This document shows positions 1-11,652 of a stretch of 64,000 nucleotides of DNA, piece by piece (position 1 is the stretch's first letter; the number at the start of each line of letters is the position of its first letter). The translations under genes were made by a program, and so were the position numbers. The DNA is taken from the NCBI RefSeq assembly GCF_002234675.1, contig NC_019867.2, positions 18,880,184 through 18,944,183 of the forward strand, written 5' to 3'. This DNA is from Oryzias latipes (taxonomy: Eukaryota > Chordata > Actinopteri > Beloniformes > Adrianichthyidae). Below the pieces are notes generated by a model. That model was not told the origin of the DNA and made no database searches. It saw only the letters and a list, made by a program, of their open reading frames with translations.

Positions 1-905
1 CTCAATTCCATTAAATTAAGAATGAGAACACCAAATAACCTAAAGTGCCATCTGGAAGAAGTTTGCCTCGTTTGCATCTTAGGTCAAATTTGATTGAGGG
101 TATGGAATTTAACACCAAATGCTACACTTTTTACATATAAAATAAAAATGTTTGCTTTGAATGCGAAAGAAAACAAAAATTCCTTCTCCTGGAACCGACC
201 CAGACATTTACAAAAACACAGGGTAACGCTAAAGTATATGTAGTACAATGTAAACATGAGCTGTAGCTATAATTTTCAACTAAAAAAACAAAGGCTTGTG
301 TTTGCACAGCAGGTCAGATGACATGAATACATGTCACAGACAGCAAAGTTGTAAGTTCCTGTAGGATTATGGTCTAAACCATTTTTTAAATCCGGCTTGT
401 AAATTGGAAGAATAGTATATGCCTATTTTAATGTTATTCTAAACCTTTTTTTTTTAAACTATATAAATCCTTGACATCAAATCCAAAGAAATCCACAAAC
501 TTTTTCTTTTCAAACAACTTTGCATGATATTACCTACAATACCGTTTTTTTTTTTTTTTAAATGGGATGTCGCTACAGCTCCTCCATAAATCTAATAGTG
601 TCAATATGTCATATGGTATGTGAGACTGGATAAAAGAAACAGGCTTTGTCTTGGCTTGCTGGTGACTCACAGATGGTGAATGAACTGCCTTGTGCTGCAA
701 AAATGAAATCATTTCTCAAAGAACTTGCTTAGCAAGTGGATCTCTTCACAATGTTTTCATGAATCTGTTCCTTCTGCAATCACATACTTCAAGAACTGCG
801 GTGTTTGATAACAAATGCAAAGCAAAGAGTTACTCAGTCGGGGCAGAATAGAACCTCTGCAATAAATAAATATGCAAGGACGGCGACAGAGCCAAACATG
901 CTGAC
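1..905 (-). other. tbc1d10a intron 2, truncated by the window edge
   Basis: AT-rich sequence with homopolymer runs, for example a T run near 545-560. I see no exon of the TBC domain here and no recognisable repeat. It is interpreted as intron because the coding frame of exon 2 ends at 906 and the family's next exon is absent. Confidence 0.6.
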
Positions 906-2295
906 CTTATTGAATCTTTTGTTCATCCATTTGTCCCAGTGGCTGAGCATGTCCAGCCACTTCACCTCCCTCTGCCTGAGCACCTCCATCGGCACATCCT
1001 GAGCTCTGGCCAAAACACACAAAAGTTACAGAATTACAAATGTTCTGATTTATTCAGATGCATTCTGGGTCATATTTAGAATGTTAATTATATATAAAGT
1101 GACTTAAATATAACGTTCAATTGTGACAACTGAAGGTGCTGTAGAGAGGACAACACCAAAAGTGCATGGTGTGTATTTAAAAAAAACAATAAATTTCAAA
1201 ATTATTTCAAAAACGTTTTTTTTAAGGAGATTTGAGCAATTCTTTTCTATGTAAAAAAATAAGTTCTAGTCTTTAATGCAAGATTCCCCAATGTCACCAA
1301 AAGTTTTACTATAAACTGTTTTTCATAACTAAACAAAATTGGTTTTATCTAGAAATTTTGAAGACTGTTCAAAACAGAATCCATTTCCATCCAACATCAA
1401 TTCTATTGAACTGATGAAGTATTCTGACACTGTTACTGGTTCTTAAACACAAACAAGAGCATGTGTGTCAAACTAAGGTATACAAATTCCAAAGTCAAAT
1501 AAATATTACCCAGTTTGACGTGGTAGAGTCAGAAATAGTCCATTTTTGTGATGCAACTCAACTGAAAAGTGTTCCCGTGTCAGTCAAAATAACATAAATA
1601 TCCTCTGTGAGGAACAACGATGGATGTAGGAAAGTCAGGCGGACTGGTTCCTTTGGTGGAGTGTGTAATTATCTCATAGGCACAAGTCTGTAATTGCAGG
1701 GTTGAAATGTATTCAAAGAAACTGCCTCTAAAAAAAAAAAGTTGGATGGTTTTCTCTCAGCTCAAACTACAGGCCAGACACAGGGATCTGTTCTTGGCAA
1801 AAGATTACCCCCTATTTCTGTGCTTTTATTAAATTGTTAGCTCACCAATAAAAATCATAATGTTTGCAGTCTATAGAAATATATGGTCTCCAATCAAGAT
1901 TGAAACAATAAGTATTTTCTTGTTGCGTTAAACACACTCACTAAATTGACATTTTTCAAAGTAAAAGCATCAGTTCCCTCACTGGATTTCGTTTTAAGTC
2001 GATCACACCTCTCATGCTCTGTTTAGCGGATTTGTTTGAGTGTCACAGTAGAATAATGTCACATCTGCAGCATTTAGTGGAAGTGCATCCGCGTCAAAAC
2101 AAAAACTTACGATTCCACCGAGTGCTGCTGTGCCCCGCCGATAAAGCCGTATTTGTCCGTCTGCTTGTCGCTGGTGAAGCCGTTGATTTCAGAGTCGGAT
2201 CCCAATGAGCTTTCGTCGTCAATGTGGCTACTGCTGCTTATAGTCCTTATGCTCCGCGTGTCCACTGACTGACGACCGTTTTCTGTTTTGGCCAT
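906..2295 (-). CDS. tbc1d10a: TBC1 domain family member 10A, 5' part only
   Basis: Two coding exons are visible: 2111-2295 (starts with ATG) and 906-1005. They join in frame (185 + 100 nt = 95 codons). The first encodes an acidic, Ser-rich N-terminus with the family block [12 protein letters not shown] and DKYGFIGG. The second encodes [17 protein letters not shown] and [10 protein letters not shown], the conserved segment just ahead of the TBC domain. The family (EPI64) are Rab GTPase-activating proteins linked to the cortical actin/ezrin scaffold. The catalytic TBC domain is not in the window; its exons must lie left of position 1. The donor after exon 2 reads GTCAGC, weaker than consensus. 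TBC1D10B is a close paralogue, but adjacency to sf3a1 and ccdc157 matches the human TBC1D10A locus. Partial at its 3' end. Confidence 0.9.
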
Positions 2296-3841
2296 TGTAG
2301 TTGTTGGAGAGCTGGCTGGTTAGCCAGGACAGCTAACGTCAGCACGCTGTTGACAGCCCAAAGTTAATTAAACTGAACCGACGCCATGATTTCTAGGCGT
2401 GAACGAAACTTTCCCACTACTGTATAGCCCGCAAATAGATTTCGCGATTCTGTTGTCAAGCCACATTAAACAGGGCATTCGTTAGTTTGCACGGCAATAA
2501 CTTGAAACCCAATTGACACTAGCTAGCTATAATTTTCAGCTGCTAACGTATTTAGCTTGAATCGCTCCTAGTACTGACACTATAAAAAACTACTCGTGAG
2601 TAAACCTACCACAAACACGCTAACTGTCCACAGTCATGGGAGTTCGCATAGACCAGCACTAGCATGCAGTATGAGGCTTTGAGCCAAAAGTTAGGTAAAC
2701 CTTCAACTAAATTTGGCTTGATGCGCCCGTCCTAAAACGATTTGTGTGGCAGGCAGTCATCGTTTTCTGCGACTCTAGATGGCGCTGTTGCTTCTCAACA
2801 GCTTTACTGACGCACAAAGAAGAGTAGGCGACGTAAAATATGGAACTTAAGTTGAGTATTAACCTTTTATTTAAAAAAAATATATTCTAAGATGTAAAAG
2901 GTCTAAATCACTGTTTCTCTAATTTATTTCACAACAACTTGTATTTTTTTCCGGTGAAACATTTCAGTGAAATTCACCATCTAATGTTAGAATTCTCAGT
3001 TTATATTTAGTAAATAGTTAGGGGCGCAGCTAACCTTGAATTTAAAACACCAGCTTCTTTCATCTTAAATTCTCTTTTTTAACTGTTGTGTTTTGTTTAT
3101 GTCCTTAAGTTACAATTCTAATGTAATTTATTTTTTGCTTCTTTGTATCTTATTCTTTTCAAGTTATGTTTAAAAAACCTAACTTGTTTCTTTTCTTCTT
3201 TTTTTAAAATCAAGCAGCTTAATAATTACATTATTATATAGAGCATCCACAAAGATCCTTATTACATACTTTTAAAAAAGTACCAGATAGATACATAATT
3301 GTGAAAATTAACCATTTCATTACAAACCTATCAATAGTACAACAGCCCCAGAAATATTTAGAAGTTTCCTAGGAGGAAAGGATATAAAGATTTTTTCCCC
3401 TCCAAGCATAAATTTAGAGGAACAAAGATAATATTCAGCTTCAAATGTGAAAATTATCCAAGATATTAAACCCACCTGATTCAGAATCAAATGCAGGTTC
3501 TTGAATTTCATGCTAGTTATAATTTTTTCACAACACCTTTTTCAGTAAAACTTGTTTTCATGTTAAAAAATAATATTCATTCAAAAATTTAGTTAAAAAC
3601 ATTTGTTTTGTGTAGCAAATTGAAATTAAATAAAAACACCAAAGTGAAACTTTTCCAACATTTCAAAGCTTGCTGTACAAATTATTGTATGTTAGCTGTA
3701 TCTGCATAAATAAGAACTAAAGCTCCCTATTTAAAATATTGTTTTAATTTGAGCATCACATGGACTAGAAACTTGTGTATTGAATGCACTGTTAAAAACT
3801 AAAATAAAATGCAAAAAAAAGCTACAAATGTCATTTTAAAT
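2296..3841. other. Intergenic: tbc1d10a promoter and sf3a1 downstream DNA
   Basis: This gap of about 1.5 kb lies between the tbc1d10a start codon and the sf3a1 poly(A) signal. The part at 2296-2830 is less AT-rich, contains scattered CpGs and an ATGGCGC motif at 2779-2785, and is the likely tbc1d10a promoter/5' UTR. The part at 2830-3841 is AT-rich with no coding signal or repeat I recognise. Confidence 0.5.
2775..2785 (+). promoter_or_regulatory. ATGGCGC-core motif, CTCF- or YY1-like
   Basis: CTAGATGGCGC fits the degenerate CTCF core (S-Y-A-G-R-K-G-G-C-R-S) at every position and also contains the YY1 core ATGGCG. It lies about 480 bp upstream of the tbc1d10a start codon. This is a motif match by eye only; binding is unproven. 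Confidence 0.3.
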
Positions 3842-3847
3842 TTTATT
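3842..3847 (-). promoter_or_regulatory. Candidate poly(A) signal of sf3a1
   Basis: AATAAA on the minus strand (TTTATT on plus), about 230 nt past the sf3a1 stop codon. This implies a short 3' UTR of about 250 nt. Confidence 0.5.
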
Positions 3848-4074
3848 TCAATGGGTGAGACATACATGGTGTTCCCCAAATAGTAACTCAAATGTTATTT
3901 AAAAACAAATTATAAGATGAACCAAATTTTGAGTCAATTCTATACAGGAGCATGACTTTACACAGATATCCAAGACTAATCATTTCAAAATTTACGCTGA
4001 AACAAAAACTAATCAACAAAATTAAACTGAAAAACACAAACGACACTTTTTGTTTTGTTTTTTGAAGTAACAGT

Positions 4075-7000
4075 TCATTTCTTTCTTCCACCTCTTTCTT
4101 TCAGAGCCAGATGAATGATTGAACCATTCATCATGTTGTAGTAAGCCAGAGAGTTGGAATCTTTGATGAAAATTCCCTATAAAAACAAAAATAATTAGTA
4201 ATAATGAATGAAGTGAAATTACAGCATGCACAAATGTTAAATGAACTACTCACCTCGTATTGTAGCTTTTGTTTTCCTGCTGGCATGCCTGTGGCTTCAT
4301 GGATTTTGACTTTAATTACAGACACCTATGAAGATATTTCAGTTGCAGCATTTATGAATGAGACACTGGCTGTAACAAAAAATAAAAATAAAAATAAATC
4401 TGCACAGCCCTACCTGGTCTGTGAGAGGAACAGTGAAATTCAAAATCTGCCCATTCAGCTTCCATTCAGTCTTGTCTTGCATGTTGGGGACCTGAACCTT
4501 TACAGCCACAGGACCCTGGAGATTAGAAAATTGATAAGTTAGATTACATAGATAGAAAGATAAAACACAGAGAGAGAGATGGATAGCTTTGATGTCACAG
4601 TTTAACAAAACTAGTAAAAGGAATTAGCTAACAGGATTAAAAGGAATTAACGAGAAAGTTAAAAATCCCCATTTATATTTGTTCAGTTTAAATAAATAAT
4701 TATGCAAATGGTGGGGGAAAAAAATTGGTGAACCTTTGATTTCAATAATTATTCTGTTAACATTTAATAAAGCCTTGTGCACCAAATTTTGCTTTTTGAA
4801 CAGTATAATAAATAAGCCAGCGGAGTTTGTTGGTTAGAAATTCAGCCCAGGGTATTTCTGCAATTCGTCATCTCAGCAGACCTTGTTTCTACGAAGGAAC
4901 TCCTCCTCTGGCATGAGGTTATCCTCCGTTTTCATCTTCTTGCTGGATGGCTCGTCTTCATGCGGTGGGGGTGGATGGTGGGGGGGAGCTGGAGCAGCGC
5001 TTGGAGGTTGAGGCATTGGAGGAGCGGGAACAAATGCTAAGAAAGAAAGAAAAAAGATTATGGCAATAAAAACATAAATAAAAGAATGTGGTTCTAATGC
5101 AGCCTGACACAAAAAAAACACTCTAGGTGTGAAACTGCTCATCCTACCTGTAGGAACAACCATGGGAGGTGGTCTGGGGGCCATGACATGAGGTGCAGAC
5201 GGTGGCATAGGAACAACGTTGATGCGTGGGCCAGGAATCATGGGAGGCATTGATGTGAGAACTTGGCCTGGGGTAATGCGCACCACAGGAGGCCTTGGAA
5301 GCACCGGCACAGCAGACAGAAGAGTGGTCCGCACCGGAGGGGCCATCTGTTTGCCATCAAAAGAGAAAAACAAGTTCCAGGAAAGGGAAGGTAAAGTTTA
5401 GTTATCAAGCAGTGAAACAGAGAAGAAAGTCTAGGTCAAGGAATTCAAAAATATGTTTGTGCCTCAATTGCCCAGAGATCTGTTTGTGCACAGAAAGCTA
5501 CATTAACGCAACACAAACTTAAGTCCTTTCAGACGGACACTTACAGAAACAGGGGGTCGAGGCACAGATGAGACTGGGGGGCTGGGTTTGGGTAAGTTGA
5601 CTGCAGAAGAGGGCATGGGAGGCTGATGATTTTCACTTGGCTTGTTTGGACCAATCTTCTCTTTAGTGTCATCCTCTCCAACCAGGCCTTTGGCCTTATG
5701 AATAGCTTCGATCTGCTCCTGTAGAGTGATGTTGGCCTGCGCTGCCTGCTGGGTGCGAGCCATGCTTCCAGAGTGGCCATCCCAGGTAACCTGGACACGT
5801 CACAAGAATCCAAAAAGTTCAGACAAAAGTTGAACGCGTATTCACAAAAAATCTATCAGGTTGATAAAAAAACGAGTTCAAATGATGCTTTTCACAAAAA
5901 CCATGCTACTTTCTACGGAACTCACCTTCTCCTCTGGCTTCTGGATTTCCTCTTCACCAATCTTCTTACCAATGGCTGTCTCTTCAACACCAAAGATATC
6001 AGTACGCCTCTCAGCGAGCTGCTTCAAGCTGCTCTCGATATCCAGACCAGGAGCATAGACTTCATCCTCTGTCTGTCTATCCCTGATGCTGCGGTCTCTT
6101 TGTTCCAGCCAGCGTGGGTCCAGCAGACCAATGCGCATGTGCTCCTGCATCTTGCTGGCTGGGATCTTCTCACCAGTGATTGGTGAAATGAGGTACTCAT
6201 CTGGAGCTGCAACTGAGGGCATAGGCTTGGAGGCTGTGAAAAAAAAAAAAAAAAAAGGAAACAAGTTTTAATGCACCGCTTGTTTTATTTGCTTGTTTTT
6301 ATACTTCATAATATTTCAATCACAGAAAAAAATGTACCTTTGGGATCATAGTCTTTTCGAATGATGACGTGGTCTGGAGTCGGGGGCAGAGGAGGTGGCA
6401 TGGGGTTGTCAGGTGGAAGTGGAGCTTTAATTCCATCGTCCTCATCATCTGATCCCTGGAGAAGTAGCATTTTAAATTTGTGAATTTGCTACACAAGTAA
6501 CCAAGAAACCTAGACAAGTGTTGGACTTTGTATAAATGTAGTAAATGATAACTGTTTACCTCATCCATGTCCTGCACTTGTGTGTCTTGGTCAGGCTGTG
6601 AGGGTTGACCTCCGGCTCGTTTCTCCCGTTCATCCTCTTCATCCTCACTCTCAACTTCCATCTCCACCTCCTCACTTTCTCCATACTTCTCATAGCGCTC
6701 CTGGATGAGGATTCGAGCACCAAGCTCCTCTGGAGTGGTAGGTGGGGGGAAGTGGCCTTGGAAAAACACCAAATGAATAAATTAATAACTATGGTTCTTG
6801 CAACATCTGGACCTGGTGTTCCTATAGTCATGCTACCTTGTTCATTGGGCTGGAAGTCCACAGTCTCCACCACGACAAAGTCATGCCAGTCAATTTGAGC
6901 ATAGGCTACGCGTTCCTTCTCTCGCTCCTCTTCCTCCTTCTTTCTCTCACGCTCCTGGTACTTTGCCCACTCAACACGGTATCTCACCTGATGTTTGTAA

Positions 7001-8480
7001 CAAGACAGTTTTAAACATAGAAAATAATCTTCTGAAGGCTAAAATAAATTACCTGGTCCATAACCTCCTTTGGATTCTCAGCCTCTCTCTTTAGTTTGGC
7101 CAGCAGACCCTTTGGGGGGATCAGAATCTAAAGGTTGAGGCAACATTTAAAAAAGTTCAATAACACAGTTTCAATAAAAAAACAAAGAAAGCTGTAATTT
7201 TTGTCCTTTACCTTGGTATATTGTTCCACCAGTTTTGTGAAGTAGTTGAAAAGGCTGTGCTGGGGTCTCAAAAAGTCAAATTGGTAGTTCCTCTGTTCTT
7301 TTTGCATGAGCTGGGTGAGAAACTGACGGCCGTTTCGTGCAACAAACTGGGCAGTGAGCTTCACAACATCAAGATCGAATGCAGAGATTGATGGAGGATC
7401 AGCTATGAATTCAAACTCTGGAGGCGGTTCTTTGGGGACCACAGTTTCCTGAATCACCTGGGACTGCACCTGATGAAGAAAAGGCAAGTTTGTATAAATA
7501 TAAACCCTTGTAGGTCCGGGCACAGTAAATAGACAGTCCTTACTTTTTGTGGAAGCTGCTGAGATTGCTGCATAGCCTGCTGCATAACCTTGGGCACTGC
7601 GGCGGACGGTTCTTGAGCTTTGCCCTCCTTAAACTCATTGACTTTGTGGCGGTAGTAAGCATGGTAGGGATCGTTGGGGTTGAGGAAATTAAATTTTGGA
7701 TTGTTGATCTCATTCTGACGGATTCTTGCTTCAAACTCAGGCCCATTCCTGTAAAGTGACAAGTATAGAGTCAAACTACAGATAGCAAACACCTCTTACA
7801 GCTGTACGTGACAGTTCTTTGGCAACCAACCTGGCAACAAAGCTCGCAGTCTTGTCAACTATATTACGGACCTCAGGAGGAGGATATATGATGCCAACAA
7901 TAGGTTTAGTGGCTGGAGTTTCCTCCGGAGGTGTATCATTCTGACAAGAGAAGGTTCAAAGTAAGAATATTTATATTTAAAAATAACATCAAGTACAGTG
8001 AAGTTCCTCCTTAAAAATATTATTACACAAACATTATCAATTCACTTATTAATTAATAAGACTTACTTTAGGTAATTCTAAGATACACTGCAACAATTTA
8101 AACATTAAACCACTCGATCATTAAAAACCTGAGAATACAACTAACACATTTAGTCTAAACCATATGCAAAGATACCAAATATTGAAGTGCAATCATAGTT
8201 TAAGTAATATCTGTTACCTAATTTTATTGACTTTCTCAACTTGGGAATTTTTAGGGCCACACATATAGACGCAAACGTTGCCCCATATGTTTTACAGCTT
8301 TATAAACATTAGCATTTAATTTTGGACAGGCTTAGAAAGCTTTGCATAAAGGGGGCGAATTTTATAAGGCGATAAATCATTAAGAAAAGCGACGGATATC
8401 TGAGGCTAATGTTAGCTAGTTAGCGTCCTTACCTTGTTGTTAGGCTCAGGCTGAACCATTTGAACAGGCCCGGGCGGCAT
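4075..8480 (-). CDS. sf3a1: Splicing factor 3A subunit 1 (SF3a120)
   Basis: Subunit of the SF3a complex of the U2 snRNP; it acts in the nucleus during prespliceosome assembly. Fifteen coding exons: 8433-8480, 7831-7940, 7544-7748, 7212-7469, 7053-7127, 6837-6987, 6560-6756, 6338-6455, 5926-6233, 5545-5790, 5148-5346, 4882-5036, 4414-4515, 4254-4325, 4075-4176. All phases agree, giving 2346 nt, 781 aa (human about 793). Domains: SURP1 near residues 44-88 (FVARNGPEFEARI), SURP2 near 156-200 (FVARNGRQFLTQLM), a charged middle, a long proline-rich segment from exons 10-12, and a C-terminal ubiquitin-like domain from about 694 (VKVQVPNMQDKTEWKLNG, MPAGKQKLQYE), ending GGRKK. The start MPPGPVQMVQPEP resembles the human N-terminus. 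Head to head with ccdc157. Confidence 0.97.
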
Positions 8481-8773
8481 GGCTGCGTCTTTTTAACGAA
8501 TCACCAATTTTACCTGAAAACACTAAAGCAACACACATATATTTTGAAATGAATTCTTTAAAAAAAATTCTGTAAGTCAAAAAGTAATAGCTAATACAGC
8601 TATAATTCTTTATTTGTCGACGTTAATACTCACCGCGTCTCGTTTTCGTTAACGCAATGGCGGCCAATTACTTCCGGAAATATCCGCTAAGAACTGTGGG
8701 ACTTGGAGTTAACTGTTGCCAAGGAGACCTCACGTCAACAAGTACTTATAGGCGCCAAATAAGCGTTTTAGAC
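8481..8773. promoter_or_regulatory. Shared divergent promoter of sf3a1 and ccdc157
   Basis: Only 293 bp separate the two likely start codons (8480 on minus, 8774 on plus). The plus-strand side holds a cluster: ATGGCGGCC (YY1-type core) at 8657-8665, CCAAT (NF-Y type) at 8664-8668 and CTTCCGGAAA (ETS type) at 8671-8680. These motifs are typical of TATA-less housekeeping bidirectional promoters, and I see no TATA box. Motifs are seen in sequence; transcription start sites are inferred. Confidence 0.6.
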
Positions 8774-9045
8774 ATGAGTTTGTTGTTGGGTCGTCAGGAT
8801 TCTATCAAGAATCTAAGAAAAGACCTCATCGATATTCAGGGTGCGGTTCTGGACGTGCTCTCCAGAACAGGACCAGTCTGCGCTTCCTCCTGGAAATTCC
8901 CGGACAAACTTTCCTGTCATCTAGACATTGTTGCTTTGTTGGAGGAATATGACTTCGTGGCAGGAGAAGATGACTTCAATCAGCATTCCCACATTATTCT
9001 CCTGGAATTGATGATTGACAGGTAACCTAATGTTGTATTGCATGT

Positions 9046-9117
<72 letters not shown>

Positions 9118-11581
9118 GACTTTAAAAGCATCTCTGCATGTTCTTGTTCCCCAACAAGGCTCCTGTTTCTTCTTCAAAGCGTCAGCGTTTATGCTGAACA
9201 ACAGATGGGGGTCCACAGACCAGAAGGAGCTGCACACAGAGGCAGCATGTCAGTTGGTCTTGTGGTCAGGAATTATTGGGGGGATTTACTTCAATTTGCA
9301 GATAAAAAGGTAAAGAAACCTCTTTTTCTAGTAATGCCACAGGGATAAAAACACATGCAAAAGTATTTGACTTTAAATGCCTTTTATGTCTTTTTAGGAA
9401 CTCTTCAAAAACATTGCAGAAAAGACAAATTCAGTGGAATCTGATGAGTCAAACGTCGAGTCCCCTCTCAATAGATCCAGCACAAGTTGCTCCAGGCATT
9501 CTTCCATATCCTGGTCTTCCACAAGCTCATTTAAATTCCTCCCACAAAATAACATCACCATCAGTTCCCCCGAACAAACCTCATTCCATCCTAAAACTGC
9601 CTCCCATAATGTCAGCTGCCAGACTGCACAAACGTCCCTCATCCCTTGTGGTACATGTCACCAAGTGCAATCTCTTTTGAGAAAAACTGGAGAATCTTTG
9701 ATAGATCTGTTTCAAAGTGAAGGTCTACCCTCATCTCTGCAGCCTCTCTCAGCAGTTGTGGATGAGACAGTGAGGGTGGGACATCTGACTCCAGGTGATG
9801 TTGCACAGTGGGCCAATGAACAGCTCAGAGACATGCGCAGGCTGGCAAAACACCTGCAGGATGTGAGGGGAACGGTACTGCCCCTCCAAGACAGAGTAGC
9901 AGCAGCTGAAACGGATCGTGAGGCCATCAGATCTCAACTAAAAACAGTGCAGAAGGATTTTGAACAACAACTAGAAAAACAGCAAACAAATATAGAACAA
10001 CTGGAGTTTTCACTGCAGGAAGCACAGAGAAGCGCAAAGCAAACTGAACAAAAGCAACAGGAGGAGCATAAACAGCTTAAAAAAGGTATTAATCACATTA
10101 ACCAGCACAATAAAAACAAGTTAGGATCATGTTTAAACTTTTTTGTTTTTTCAATTTCTTTAAAACAGAAATCCATTCTTCAGAGGAGACCAATGCTAGA
10201 CTTAGGGAGAAGGTAGCATTGCAGCAAGACACCATACACACTCTAGGTAAAATAGCCTAACTTCATTTGTTTTTATCATTTTCATAGCAAAAAAACGTTT
10301 TTTTCATAAAATTGCTGTGTTACTACATAACAAATCTTTGTCCTCCTTCTTAGAAAGTGAAAATAATTTTCTGCAAGTGAAAGTAAAAAAACTACAAACA
10401 GACCAGGAGGCATGTTGTCAACAGCAGCAAAGGATCCATCAGCTTGAGGAACAACTCTCTGACATTCAGCTGCTGCTTGATAAGGAGAGGGCCAAATACC
10501 AGAGTGCTTGCCGTCAGCAAGAGGTCTGTGTCTCAAAAAGAAAAGAAAAATCTATAACTACATGTTAAATCAGCTTGAGATGTTGAAACCTCAAATCGGT
10601 ACCCGTTAAGAAGAAATCTGAATATAGATTTTGATGTTTTCTTGCTTTATTTTGTGTCTAGTCAACACAGGTAAAGCAGAAATCTTTGCTAAAGAGGGTT
10701 GAAGATCTTGATGAAGAGTGTGAAGAGCTGAAGAAGCAGCTGGTGGACAGCGAGGAGGCCCAAATGAAGTTAGACAATGAACTGCAACAGATGTCAGACG
10801 AGAAGAAACAACTGCAGGTTCAGACTGCTCAACAGCAGGTAGAATAAAATCAAATCAAATCAAACTAGAACATTCTCAATTTACAGGTTTGCCCACAAAG
10901 ATAGTTTTGTCCTGTATTTAGAGACACTTGCTGTGTGTTTTTGCACTTCAGGACCTGTGTGGGGAGCTACAAAAGAAGAAACAGAGGTTAGAAATGCGCG
11001 AAGAGGAGTTGAAACAGCAGCTGCATGAACTGATGGATCGTGTTCGCGCTTTAAGAGACAGAGAGAGAATTTTGGTGGCGTTCCCAGAGCTCCACAACTG
11101 GGCCCAACCACAGAGTAGGCCATTATTGACTATTACATGCATTTGTTAACATTTGAATAAAAAATGTAGTTTTCAATGTTAATTTACTATGTTAAATCTA
11201 AACTTTTAGACTGTATGAATCTTTGTTCATTAGCAACAGGAAATGTCCTTTTGGACATGGAGAAGCAGCTGCAGGCTAACAGCATTCGTGTAAACATACT
11301 GGAGCAGGAGAACGCCACACTGCAAAAAAGCCTCCAGAAACTACGGAAAGCTGCACAACACAATGGCAGAAGTGTAAGTACAATAATAAGGTGGGGTTGG
11401 ATATGTTAGATACCCTGAAATGAATCAATATGGGAAGAAGTATGGTACATGCTGTTGGCTGTAGTAGCTAAATTCTAATCTGTGACACTGTTTTCTGAAC
11501 AATATTAAGTTGATTTTTTTCTTCTAACAGAAGTCTTCCCCTCAATGTGATGCAAACCAAACGACAAACAAAATCTCCTGA
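8774..11581 (+). CDS. ccdc157: Coiled-coil domain-containing protein 157
   Basis: Nine coding exons: 8774-9021, 9159-9309, 9398-10085, 10169-10246, 10354-10523, 10662-10838, 10952-11114, 11234-11373, 11531-11581. Phases agree throughout (1866 nt, 621 aa; human about 750). The N-terminus MSLLLGRQDSIKNLRKDL, then WKFPDKL and VALLEEYDF, matches the family head. Exon 2 carries MSVGLVVRNYWGDLL. From about residue 280 to 600 the protein is Gln/Glu/Lys-rich heptad-like coiled coil, with RERILVAFPELH near the end, as in human CCDC157. The family has been linked to Golgi and sperm functions; nothing in the sequence adds to that. An in-frame ATG at 8657 would add 39 residues, but the family start favours 8774. 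No membrane segment seen. Confidence 0.93.
9049..9115. repeat. (AT)n microsatellite in ccdc157 intron 1
   Basis: Uninterrupted AT dinucleotide repeat of about 67 bp, starting 28 bp after the exon 1 donor and ending about 43 bp before the exon 2 acceptor. The intron is only 137 bp, so the repeat fills about half of it. Confidence 0.97.
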
Positions 11582-11646
11582 CAGGAACAGAAGAATGAAT
11601 TTCAAGTGTGTTATTCCCAACATTAAGCATGTCTTACATGTGGTTC

Positions 11647-11652
11647 AATAAA
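11647..11652 (+). promoter_or_regulatory. Candidate poly(A) signal of ccdc157
   Basis: AATAAA 65 nt after the stop codon, followed by a T/G-rich stretch (GTGTCTTTGTTTTCTGTG). It predicts a very short 3' UTR. Confidence 0.65.

Noticed and set aside
4204-4542. A 112-residue plus-strand frame opposite the 3' exons of sf3a1
   Set aside because: It overlaps two well-supported sf3a1 exons and has no independent evidence.
9038-9237. Open frames made of repeating Ile-Tyr on both strands
   Set aside because: They are translations of the (AT)n microsatellite inside ccdc157 intron 1, not genes.
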